Shown in pieces: positions 41,419 through 49,197 of a stretch of 64,000 nt of DNA; the first letter of the stretch is position 1, and every line of letters begins with the position of its first letter. Both the position numbers and the translations under genes were made by a program. The notes beneath the pieces were generated by a model. The model saw nothing but the letters and a program-made list of their open reading frames with translations. It searched no databases and was not told the origin of the DNA. This stretch comes from Aquitalea aquatica (GTDB lineage Bacteria; Pseudomonadota; Gammaproteobacteria; Burkholderiales; Chromobacteriaceae), in assembly GCF_013911085.1 (NCBI RefSeq), contig NZ_JACERN010000042.1:124001-188000 (forward strand), written 5' to 3'.

Positions 41419-41865
41419 GGTGATTTCCTTGATGTGTAAACGGCATTCGGTAAAAAAGCCTGCGGTACTTGGCTTGGCCGTGCTGCATTCTACAAACGGA
41501 TAACAAAAAATCCATCTTTGATGATTTCGTCATGCCTGACGGCTCTTGCTGACCAGTAGCTGTTTGGACCAGTAGCTGTTTGCATGACGCTTCCATTTTT
41601 ATCCGCCACTTTCTGCGTTTTGTCTTGCGGTTTCTGCCTGGACGTACTGGGGAGGGTGGTCGGCCAGCCCTCCTGGCTGTTTCTGGGTCGGTCAAAGTTG
41701 CATAAAAATTAATGATTCAATAAAGAAGATATATATATTTTCCGTATTCAAGACCCTTCCCTAGACTGCAGTGGTCAGGCCGGCATGCCAACCGTGCAGC
41801 CCGGCCACCACCCGCGCCAGCCTTGTCGTGCCGGCGGGTGGGCATACACAGGGGAGGAGACGACG
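41419..41865. other. 447-base intergenic region between divergent genes
   Basis: The region separates the kinase-partner gene (minus) from the monooxygenase gene (plus). It contains the tandem duplication at 41551-41582, a GGAGGG/CCCTCC stem at 41651-41673 and an AT-rich tract near 41710-41745 (TATATATATTTT) that could hold promoter elements. No convincing gene is present. Confidence 0.6.
41551..41582. repeat. Perfect 16-bp tandem duplication inside an inverted repeat
   Basis: GACCAGTAGCTGTTTG occurs twice back to back (41551-41566 and 41567-41582). The pair is flanked by CGTCATGC (41528-41535) and GCATGACG (41582-41589), an 8-bp inverted repeat. It could be a paired regulator site or a replication-slippage product. 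Confidence 0.75.
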
Positions 41866-43155
41866 ATGGTGATGGAAAAGACAGACACACTGGTCATCGG
41901 TGCTGGCCAGGCCGGTATCGCCCTGAGCGAACATCTGAGCCAGCTGGACGTGCCGCATCTGGTGCTGGAGCGCCAGCGCATTGCCGAGCGCTGGCGCTCC
42001 GAGCGCTGGGACTCGCTGGTGTGTAATGGCCCGGCCTGGCATGACCGCTTTCCCGGACTGGCCATTGCCGATGTGGCAGCGGATGCCTTTGCGGCAAAAG
42101 AGCAGGTGGCTGATTACCTGGAAGCCTATGCCCGTCATTTCAAGGCACCCATCCGTACCGGGGTGGAAGTAACGCGGGTAACGCGCAATAGCGGCCGTCC
42201 CGGCTTTACCGTTGAAACCAGCGCCGGCCTGATCGAAGCGCAACGCGTGGTCGCGGCTACCGGCCCTTTCCAGCGGCCGCTGATTCCGGCCATTCTGCCC
42301 GAGCAGCCTGGCATTACCCAGCTGCATTCCGCGGCCTATCGCAATCCGCAGCAGCTGCCGGCAGGTGCGGTGCTGGTGGTGGGGGCGGGTTCCTCCGGGG
42401 TGCAGATCGCTGATGAGCTGCACCGTGCCTGCAAGAAAGTCTACCTGTCGGTCGGCCCGCATGATCGCCCGCCACGCAGCTATCGCCAGCGCGACTTTTG
42501 CTGGTGGCTGGGGGTGCTGGGCCAATGGGATGCGCAGAAAGTCCAGCCGGGTCGCGAGCATGTCACCATTGCCGTGAGCGGTGCGCGCGGTGGCCATACT
42601 GTGGATTTCCGCCGGCTGGCCGAGCAGGGCGTTACCCTGTTGGGGATGACCCGAGACTACGCGCAGGGCGTGATGCGCTTCCAGCCGGATCTGGCTGCCA
42701 ATATCGCAGCCGGCGATGCCAATTACCTGGCGCTGCTGGATGCTGCCGATGCCTATATCGAGCGCAACGGGCTGGACCTGCCACCCGAGCCGCAAGCACG
42801 TCTGATCGGGCCGGATCCGGCCTGTGTCAGTCATCCGGTGCTCGAGCTTGATCTGGCCGCTGCTGGCATCACCACCGTTATCTGGGCTACTGGTTTTGCC
42901 GTCGATTACAGCTGGCTGCAGGTCGATACCTTCGATGACAAGGGCAAGCCGGTGCATCAGCGCGGTATTTCCGCCGAGCCTGGCGTGTACTTTCTTGGCC
43001 TGCCCTGGTTGTCACGTCGGGGGTCCAGCTTTATCTGGGGTGTCTGGCACGATGCCAAATTCATTGCCGACCATATCTCCACCCAGCGCAAATATCAGGC
43101 TTATCACGCGCCGGAGCCGGTGGCGCCGGCCAGCACCGTCACTGCACCGGCCTGA
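41866..43155 (+). CDS. Flavin-dependent monooxygenase (FAD/NADPH, CzcO/YUCCA-like)
   Basis: From ATG 41866, behind GGGGAGGAG at about 41851-41859, the protein has 429 residues. The FAD-binding motif VIGAGQAGIALSEHL is at about 10-24, and a second dinucleotide motif VVGAGSSGVQIADEL for NADPH near 172. ATGFAVDYSWL near 350 matches the conserved ATG of flavin monooxygenases. These enzymes hydroxylate N, S or C atoms or act as Baeyer-Villiger catalysts. A Rid protein and a DUF1028 protein follow, which suggests catabolism of a nitrogen compound. Substrate unknown. Confidence 0.85.
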   Translation: MVMEKTDTLVIGAGQAGIALSEHLSQLDVPHLVLERQRIAERWRSERWDSLVCNGPAWHDRFPGLAIADVAADAFAAKEQVADYLEAYARHFKAPIRTGVEVTRVTRNSGRPGFTVETSAGLIEAQRVVAATGPFQRPLIPAILPEQPGITQLHSAAYRNPQQLPAGAVLVVGAGSSGVQIADELHRACKKVYLSVGPHDRPPRSYRQRDFCWWLGVLGQWDAQKVQPGREHVTIAVSGARGGHTVDFRRLAEQGVTLLGMTRDYAQGVMRFQPDLAANIAAGDANYLALLDAADAYIERNGLDLPPEPQARLIGPDPACVSHPVLELDLAAAGITTVIWATGFAVDYSWLQVDTFDDKGKPVHQRGISAEPGVYFLGLPWLSRRGSSFIWGVWHDAKFIADHISTQRKYQAYHAPEPVAPASTVTAPA

Positions 43156-43227
43156 AACAACAGCCCCGCCAATCAGACACATCCGGGCTGTTCGCTCAGC
43201 CCGCCATCCACTGCCATGAGGTGAAAT

Positions 43228-43650
43228 ATGGTTCACAAGCGCATTCGTCCCTTCAATACCAAAGAAACCTATCCGGAACAAAAGCTCGACAATGATCTGT
43301 GTCAGGCGGTGGTGGCCGGCAATATCGTCTTCCTGCGCGGGCAGATCGGTCAGGATCTGGACACCCGCGAATCGGTGGGCATCGGCGATGTTGCAGTACA
43401 AACCGAAAAAGCCATGGCCAATGTGAAAATGCTGCTGGAGGAGTCGGGCAGCTGCCTGGATCACGTGTGCAAGATCGTCATCTATCTGGTGGACACCCGC
43501 TATCGCGAGACGGTGTACCAGGTCGTGGGCAAGTGGCTGAAAGGGGTGTATCCGGTGTCTACCGGGCTGGTGATTTCGGCGCTGGCGCGGCCGGAATGGC
43601 TGGTGGAAATCGACATCACCGCCGTTATTCCCGAGGGCTATCAGCCATGA
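43228..43650 (+). CDS. RidA/YjgF-family protein without the catalytic Arg
   Basis: The 140-residue protein has the YjgF/RidA fold: VFLRGQIGQDLDTRESVGIGD, then VKMLLEESGSCLDHVCKIVIYLVD. Where RidA enzymes have the imine-binding Arg (PARxxV), this protein reads PVSTGLVISALARP, so it is a different Rid subgroup and may not be a 2-aminoacrylate deaminase. It starts at ATG 43228 behind GAGG and overlaps the DUF1028 gene as ATGA. Confidence 0.85.
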   Translation: MVHKRIRPFNTKETYPEQKLDNDLCQAVVAGNIVFLRGQIGQDLDTRESVGIGDVAVQTEKAMANVKMLLEESGSCLDHVCKIVIYLVDTRYRETVYQVVGKWLKGVYPVSTGLVISALARPEWLVEIDITAVIPEGYQP

Positions 43651-44324
43651 CCTTCTCCATCGCGGCACGCTGCCCGGAAACCGGCATGCTGGGGGTGGCG
43701 GTGGCCTCGTCCAGTATTGCCGTCGCCAGCCGCTGCTGCCACCTGCAGGCCGGAGTGGGGGCGGTGATGAGTCAGAATGTGACCAATCCGCTGCTGGGGC
43801 CGCTGGCGCTGCAAGCCATGGCCAGCGGAGTGCGCGGCGCTGCCTTGCTGCAGCAGTTGGCACAGGCCGATCCTCACCTGCAATGGCGACAGCTGTTGGC
43901 ATTGCCAGCCAGTGGCGAGGCGCTCACCTTTAGCGGCGAGCATGCGCTGGGTATCCACGCTACTGCCAGCGGCGCAGATTGCCTTGCCGGTGGCAACATC
44001 CTGCACAGTGCCTCCGTGCCGCAGCAGATGGTGGCCGCTTTTGCCGCCAGCTGCGGTCATCTGGCCGATCGCCTGCTGGCCGCCATGCAGGCCGCCGTGG
44101 CGGCGGGTGGGGAAGCCGGCCCCATCCATGCTGCCGGCCTCAAGCTGGTGGCAAGCCAGGCATGGCCGGTGATCGACCTGCGCATTGACTGGAGCGATGG
44201 TGAACCCATTACCGAATTGACCCAGTTATGGCAGCGCTATCGTCCGCAAATGCAGGACTACATCACCCGGGCTGAACACCCGCAGCAGGCGCCTGGCTTT
44301 GCCGTGCCCGGCGTGGTGGCGTAG
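43647..44324 (+). CDS. DUF1028 family protein
   Basis: The 225-residue protein opens with TFSIAARCPETGMLGVAVASSSIAVASRC and later has GNILHSASVPQQMVAAF, the hallmarks of DUF1028, a family with an Ntn-hydrolase-like fold often found beside Rid proteins and amino-compound genes. A peptidase or amidase role is possible but unproven. It is the last gene in the monooxygenase operon. Confidence 0.85.
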   Translation: MTFSIAARCPETGMLGVAVASSSIAVASRCCHLQAGVGAVMSQNVTNPLLGPLALQAMASGVRGAALLQQLAQADPHLQWRQLLALPASGEALTFSGEHALGIHATASGADCLAGGNILHSASVPQQMVAAFAASCGHLADRLLAAMQAAVAAGGEAGPIHAAGLKLVASQAWPVIDLRIDWSDGEPITELTQLWQRYRPQMQDYITRAEHPQQAPGFAVPGVVA

Positions 44325-44802
44325 CACAGCGCCGTGGCGTCGCGCAGGTGTGCGGGTCTGGGCTGGGCAGCCCGGGCCTGCCGCCGCTGGCGCATCTTGT
44401 TGAGTGCATTCCTTCAGCGGTGTTCGTAGCGGTTTCTGCTTATGCAACACAACTTAAATGTAAGTCTGCGGCATCCTCAGCACAGTTGCAGTGGCTGATG
44501 CCGCTGCAATGACCATGCAGATTGGCTCAAGCTGACTATTTAATCAGTAAATAAACAGATTTGAGCGACTTCTCCAATTTGGCAGCATGGGCGTATCAGT
44601 TCGATAAATTGTTTCTGGCAGATTAATCTTCTGGTTTGGCCTGTTCTATCAGGAAAATTCCGCATTCAGGCTTGTTTGATCAGCCCTGTCACCGTGGCAG
44701 TAAAAAAGCCACATCGTCGAAAATATAGTGAAGTCATATCTTGTACACAGAGCATTCGGGCCATTTGTTGCCAGAGTGGTGTACAGGGGAATGGTCGTTT
44801 TG

Positions 44803-44816
44803 TTGATCTGGATCAA
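44803..44816 (+). promoter_or_regulatory. Perfect FNR/Anr box
   Basis: TTGAT-CTGG-ATCAA matches the FNR/Anr consensus TTGATnnnnATCAA at every fixed base. It lies about 25 bases upstream of the -10 and -35 elements of the triple-RidA gene, centred near -53. Oxygen-linked control is suggested. Confidence 0.75.
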
Positions 44817-44827
44817 GCTCGACCGTG

Positions 44828-44856
44828 TTGACTTAAAATTAGCAGTTCATTATATT
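44828..44856 (+). promoter_or_regulatory. Sigma-70 promoter of the triple-RidA gene
   Basis: TTGACT (44828-44833) and TATATT (44851-44856) are separated by exactly 17 bases. The predicted start is near 44863. TAAAAT at 44834-44839 offers an alternative -10 placed closer to the FNR box. Confidence 0.65.
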
Positions 44857-45012
44857 ACCGTTTCATTATCTATATAAGTTTTTCCTTTCGGATACTGTTA
44901 CTACTCCTGGCTTAAGCAAATGGCCGGTATCTGGAAAGAAGCCGTAGCAATGGCAGATGAGAAATCGGCAAATGTTCGCTACGGAATACCCTAAATCAAG
45001 TAAAAGGTGAGC

Positions 45013-46290
45013 ATGATCATGAGTGGATATAACGCAGTTCTGGCAAGAAATACGACAAATGCTCCTGAGAATATGGGTCCCTATTCGCAGACAGCCGCTT
45101 TCTCTCATTACAATAATCTGTCGGCGCAATTGCCGATTGATCCGGTATCCGGCCAATTGGTGGCTGGCGGCGTAAAAGAGCAGGCCGAGCAATCCTTTAA
45201 AAACATCAAGGCCATTGTCGAAAGCATCGACCATGTTATGGATGATGTGGTCAGAATCACCATCTTCCTCAAGAATATTGCCGATCTTGACGCGGTAACT
45301 CAGGTCTATGCCAGCTTCTTCCCGGCTTATCGTCCGGCACTGACCACGGTAGCGGTAGCCGCATTGCCGCTGGGTGCGCTGGTGCAAGTGGAAGCGCTTG
45401 TTTCCAATGGCGAAGGTACCATCCCGAATGCACCGCAAGCCGGTGATCTGGTGAAAATCGCCAAAAATATCGAAAAGGCACCGATTAGCCCCTTGTCGAC
45501 CCAGACCGTGGCTTTTTCTCACTACAACAATATTTCGGCGCAATTGCCGATTGATCCGCTATCCGGTCAATTGGTAGCGGGTGGGGTGAAAGAACAAACC
45601 GCGCAATGCCTGAAAAACGTCAAGGCAATTCTGGAAGGGATTGATGTGCCTTTTGACGATATCGTCAAGGTTAATGTCTTCCTGAAAAACTTCGCGGATA
45701 TCGATGCCGTCAATGAAGTTTATACGACCTTCTTCCCGGATTCGGCCATTGCCCGCGCTGTAGCTTATTTCCCGGCCCGTACGGTTATTGCTGCTGCAGC
45801 ATTGCCGATGAATGCGCTGGTGCAAATCGAAGTGGTGGTATCGCATGGCGATGGCACGCCTCCGCAAGCCGTTGAAGATCGCCACGGTATTGTCATCAAG
45901 GCAAATAACACCCCGGCAGCTCCGCAAGACCGTCTGTCCACCCAGACCGTGGCCTTCTCGCATTACAACCATCTGTCCGCCCAGCTGCCGCTGGATGCTG
46001 CCAGTGGTGCGCTGGTGGCCGGTGGCGTCAAGGAACAGGCTGCGCAGTGCCTGAAGAATATCAAGGCGATTGTCGAAAGCATCAACCACCAGCTGGCTGA
46101 CGTGGTCAAAGTGAATATCTTCCTCAAGAATATCGAAGATATCGCGGCCATCGACGAGGTTTACGCCACCTTCTTCCCGACTGGCACGCCGGCTCGCCGC
46201 ATTGTTGCTGTAGCAGCATTGCCGGGCAATGCGCTGCTGCAAATCGATGCAGTGGTATCGCACGCGGAAGGTACTGCTCCGCAAGCCTAG
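45013..46290 (+). CDS. Protein of three tandem RidA/YjgF domains
   Basis: From ATG 45013, behind AAAAGGTGA, the protein has 425 residues built from three similar RidA-like units (about 1-137, 150-282 and 295-425). Each contains SHYNxxSAQLPxD, VAGGVKEQ and a FLKNxxDIDAVxxVY-like stretch. RidA enzymes need an Arg in PARxxV to hydrolyse 2-imino acids. Units 2 and 3 have it (Arg256 and Arg395); unit 1 reads PAL with Leu110. RidA normally works as a trimer of 130-residue chains, so this may be a one-chain trimer. Base composition looks lower in GC than the neighbours. It is transcribed alone, with a strong terminator. GTG 45007 and ATG 45019 are alternative starts. Confidence 0.9.
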   Translation: MIMSGYNAVLARNTTNAPENMGPYSQTAAFSHYNNLSAQLPIDPVSGQLVAGGVKEQAEQSFKNIKAIVESIDHVMDDVVRITIFLKNIADLDAVTQVYASFFPAYRPALTTVAVAALPLGALVQVEALVSNGEGTIPNAPQAGDLVKIAKNIEKAPISPLSTQTVAFSHYNNISAQLPIDPLSGQLVAGGVKEQTAQCLKNVKAILEGIDVPFDDIVKVNVFLKNFADIDAVNEVYTTFFPDSAIARAVAYFPARTVIAAAALPMNALVQIEVVVSHGDGTPPQAVEDRHGIVIKANNTPAAPQDRLSTQTVAFSHYNHLSAQLPLDAASGALVAGGVKEQAAQCLKNIKAIVESINHQLADVVKVNIFLKNIEDIAAIDEVYATFFPTGTPARRIVAVAALPGNALLQIDAVVSHAEGTAPQA

Positions 46291-46333
46291 GCCCTACTTG
46301 CCGGAACAGGCGAAAACGCTTTGTTCCAGTCAA

Positions 46334-46368
46334 AAAGAAAGCCGGGTATTTACCCGGCTTTCTTTTTT
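46334..46368. terminator. Strong bidirectional terminator
   Basis: A perfect 15-bp stem AAAGAAAGCCGGGTA / TACCCGGCTTTCTTT around a TT loop has A-runs and T-runs on both sides. It serves the triple-RidA gene and probably the convergent efflux operon. Confidence 0.93.
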
Positions 46369-46443
46369 GTGTGCAGATAAGCTGTGCCCTATGGCGTGGC
46401 GGCCAGAACGCTGGGGCCATGGCTGCCACGCAGGATGATGGTG

Positions 46444-47982
46444 TCAGTGCGCCTGGCTGGTATCGGCCACTCGTGTCGGGCGTGGGGCCAGCCAGATGGC
46501 GCAGGCGGCCACGACAAAGGACAGACCGGTCAGCCAGAAGATCTGGTTGGTAGCCAGCATGATGCTTTGCGATTGCAGCATCTGGCCTAGCTGGGCGGTG
46601 GCGGCATCGATGCTCAAGCCGCTGTCACGCAGCGTGCGCAAGGTGCTGCCGGTGCTGTCCAGGTTGCCGACCAGGTCAGCATGGTTATAGCTGGCCTTGT
46701 CATCCCAGGCGGTGGTCACCAGCGAGGTGGCAAAGGCGCCGGACAAGGTGCGCATAAAGCTCATCAGCCCGGCGGCGGCAGCCATTTCCTGTGGCTCGAC
46801 GCTGGCCATGGCCAGGCCGGTCAGCGGCACGAAGAAGAAGGGCATGCCCACACCCTGGAATAGCAGCGGCAACGCCACTTGCCAGAAACCCATGTCGGTG
46901 GTGGAGAAGCTGCGGTACAGCGTGACGCCGCCCAGCCACATCACCCCCATGAACACCAGCGGACGCGGATCGACCCGGGTGGACAGCTGCGCCACCAGCG
47001 GTGCCACCAGCACGGCCAGGATGCCGCTCATGGCCGTGGCGTGGCCGGCTTCGGTGGCGGTGTAGCCCATATAGCTTTGCAGCCATTGCGGGGTCAGTAC
47101 CGTGGCGCCGAAGAAGGAACCGAAAGCCAGTGAGATGGTAAGTACGCTGGCCCAGTAGCCACGGTGGCGGAATACCCGCAGGTTTACCACCGGGTTTCGT
47201 TCGGTCATCTCCCAGATCAGGAAGGCGGCAAAGCCGACCGCTGCCGTTACCGCCAGCGCGATGATCTCGACCGAGTTGAACCAGTCCAGGTTCTTGCCTT
47301 CGTCCAGCATGATTTGCAAGGCGGCCACCCACACCACCAGCAGGCCCAGCCCGACGGCATCGACGCGGATTTTCTCGCGCAGGCTTTCCTGGCTTTTCAG
47401 CAACTGCCAGCCGGCATAGCCGCACAGCATGGTGATGGGGACGTTGATCCAGAAGATCCACGGCCAGCTTACCTGGTCGCACAGCACCCCACCCAGGATC
47501 GGCCCCATGATGGGCGCAATCAGCGTGGTCATGCTCCACAAACCAATGGCTGCGCCGGTTTTTTCCTTGGGGAAAATCCGCAGTAGCAGGGTTTGCGACA
47601 TCGGCATCAGCGGGCCGCCGGCCAGGCCTTGCAGCACGCGGAACAGCACCAGCGTTTCCAGCGAGCCAGCCATGCCGCACAGCAGGGAAAACAGGCCAAA
47701 CAACACCATGGAACCGATAAACAGCCGGACCGTCCCCAGCCGCGCGGCCAGCCAGCCGGTCAGCGGCACGGTGATGGCTTCGGCCACGGCATAAGACGTA
47801 ATGACATAAGTACCCTGGCTGGAAGAAATCGCCAGGCCGCCGGCAATATTGGGCACCGATACGTTGGCAATGGTGGTGTCCAGCACGGCGACGAAGTTGG
47901 CGGCGGCCAGTACCAGGGCGGCCAGCCACAGCGTATTGCCCTGCAGCGGCTGCGGGGCGGTGGAGGATGGGCTGCTGGACAT
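46444..47982 (-). CDS. emrB: EmrB/QacA-type MFS drug efflux permease (DHA2)
   Basis: The 512-residue protein has about 14 membrane segments. Its opening, FVAVLDTTIANVSVPNIAGGL, is the DHA2 motif D1, and RLFIGSMVLFGLFSLLCGMA and the antiporter motif GPLMPMSQTLLLRIFPKEKTGAA follow. It exports hydrophobic compounds in exchange for protons, together with the EmrA adaptor and outer-membrane channel encoded just upstream. Its gene follows emrA by three bases. Confidence 0.92.
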   Translation of the reverse strand: MSSSPSSTAPQPLQGNTLWLAALVLAAANFVAVLDTTIANVSVPNIAGGLAISSSQGTYVITSYAVAEAITVPLTGWLAARLGTVRLFIGSMVLFGLFSLLCGMAGSLETLVLFRVLQGLAGGPLMPMSQTLLLRIFPKEKTGAAIGLWSMTTLIAPIMGPILGGVLCDQVSWPWIFWINVPITMLCGYAGWQLLKSQESLREKIRVDAVGLGLLVVWVAALQIMLDEGKNLDWFNSVEIIALAVTAAVGFAAFLIWEMTERNPVVNLRVFRHRGYWASVLTISLAFGSFFGATVLTPQWLQSYMGYTATEAGHATAMSGILAVLVAPLVAQLSTRVDPRPLVFMGVMWLGGVTLYRSFSTTDMGFWQVALPLLFQGVGMPFFFVPLTGLAMASVEPQEMAAAAGLMSFMRTLSGAFATSLVTTAWDDKASYNHADLVGNLDSTGSTLRTLRDSGLSIDAATAQLGQMLQSQSIMLATNQIFWLTGLSFVVAACAIWLAPRPTRVADTSQAH

Positions 47983-47985
47983 GAC

Positions 47986-49149
47986 TTACTCGCTATGGCC
48001 GGTGCTGGCGGTGTCGATGGTGACTTCCATGGACAGGCCCACTTGCAGTGGATGGGCGCGCAGTTCGGCCGGGTCCAGTGCCACCCGTACCGGCAGACGT
48101 TGTACCACCTTGATCCAGTTGCCGGTGGCGTTTTGCGCCGGGATGGTGGCAAATGCGGCACCCGAGCCGCCGGACAGGCCGGCCACCTTGCCGTGGTAAG
48201 TGATGCGGCTGCCGTAGAGGTCGGCAGTCAGGGTGGCCGGCTGGCCGATGCGTACCTTATCCAGCTGTACTTCCTTGAAGTTGGCGTCCACATGCACCTG
48301 CTGCAGCGGCACCACCGACATCAGCTGGGTGCCGGACTGCACGCGCTGGCCGGTTTGCACCTGGCGCTTGGCCACCACGCCATCCACCGGGGCTCGGATC
48401 ACGGTACGCGCCAGGTCGAGGCGGGCCTGGTCACGCTTGGCGCGGGCCAGTGCCACTTCGGGGTTGTTGTCCACCGTGGTATTGACGGTGAGCGTCTGGT
48501 TGGCCTTGAGCGAACCCTGTGCGGCACGGGCGTTGGCTTCGGCCTGTTTGGCGGCGGCTTCGGCGGCGGCCAGGCTGGCGCTGGCGGTGCTGAACACGTT
48601 TTGCGCATTGCTCAGTTCCTCGCCGGATACTGAGCCGCTCTTGGCCAGTGCCTGGCGGCGCTTCAGATCCAGCTCGGCGCGTTGCAGGTCGGCGCGGGCG
48701 GAGGCTAGTTGTGCATTGCTGCGGGCCTGGTCGGCAATGCGCGCCTGGATCTGCGCCTGCAGGCCTTCATCGCTGGCCAGATAGCCTTGTACGCGGCGTT
48801 CGGCACGGGCCAGCTCGGCCTCGGCCTGGGCCAGGTTCAGCTTGGCATCGCTGTCGTCCAGACGGGCCAGCATGTCGCCACGCTTGACGGCCTGGGTGTC
48901 CACCGCCAGTACTTCGCGCACGGTACCGCTGACTTCCGGGGTGACCTGGGCAATCTCGGCTGCAACATAGGCATTGTCGGTGCTGACATGGTGCGAGGCC
49001 ACCAGTACCCAGTAGCTGCCGGCTGCCAGTGCGCCAAGGGCGACGGCGCTGCCGAGCAGGATAAATAGTTTCTTGCGTTTGGCCAGGCGCAGCTGGTCGC
49101 TGGCTTGCGGGGCTGCACTGGCGGGAAGGGTTTGGCTGATTTCACTCAT
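47986..49149 (-). CDS. emrA: EmrA-type HlyD-family adaptor
   Basis: The 387-residue protein has one N-terminal membrane anchor (about residues 28-50) and the half-motif VSTDNAYVAAEIAQVTPEVSG typical of EmrA. A long coiled-coil hairpin (about 100-215) and AKRQVQTGQRVQSGTQLMSVVPL follow. It links EmrB to the outer-membrane protein. Order on the transcript is outer-membrane protein, emrA, emrB. Confidence 0.92.
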   Translation of the reverse strand: MSEISQTLPASAAPQASDQLRLAKRKKLFILLGSAVALGALAAGSYWVLVASHHVSTDNAYVAAEIAQVTPEVSGTVREVLAVDTQAVKRGDMLARLDDSDAKLNLAQAEAELARAERRVQGYLASDEGLQAQIQARIADQARSNAQLASARADLQRAELDLKRRQALAKSGSVSGEELSNAQNVFSTASASLAAAEAAAKQAEANARAAQGSLKANQTLTVNTTVDNNPEVALARAKRDQARLDLARTVIRAPVDGVVAKRQVQTGQRVQSGTQLMSVVPLQQVHVDANFKEVQLDKVRIGQPATLTADLYGSRITYHGKVAGLSGGSGAAFATIPAQNATGNWIKVVQRLPVRVALDPAELRAHPLQVGLSMEVTIDTASTGHSE

Positions 49150-49197
49150 GATGGTTCTCTAGTATGCGGTTTGTCTGTGTGTGCCGGGTGGGTGGGG

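Larger units (their letters stand above)
44325..45012. other. 688-base AT-rich intergenic region
   Basis: The region is visibly richer in A/T than the surroundings. It contains the FNR/Anr box and sigma-70 promoter listed separately. The 5' untranslated leader from about 44863 to 45012 is long (about 150 bases), which leaves room for RNA-level control. A small GGGCT/AGCCC stem at 44360-44373 follows the DUF1028 gene. No convincing gene is present. Confidence 0.65.

Noticed and set aside
44866-45543. 225-codon minus-strand open frame over the triple-RidA start
   Set aside because: Antisense to the repeat protein and its promoter; composition looks non-coding.
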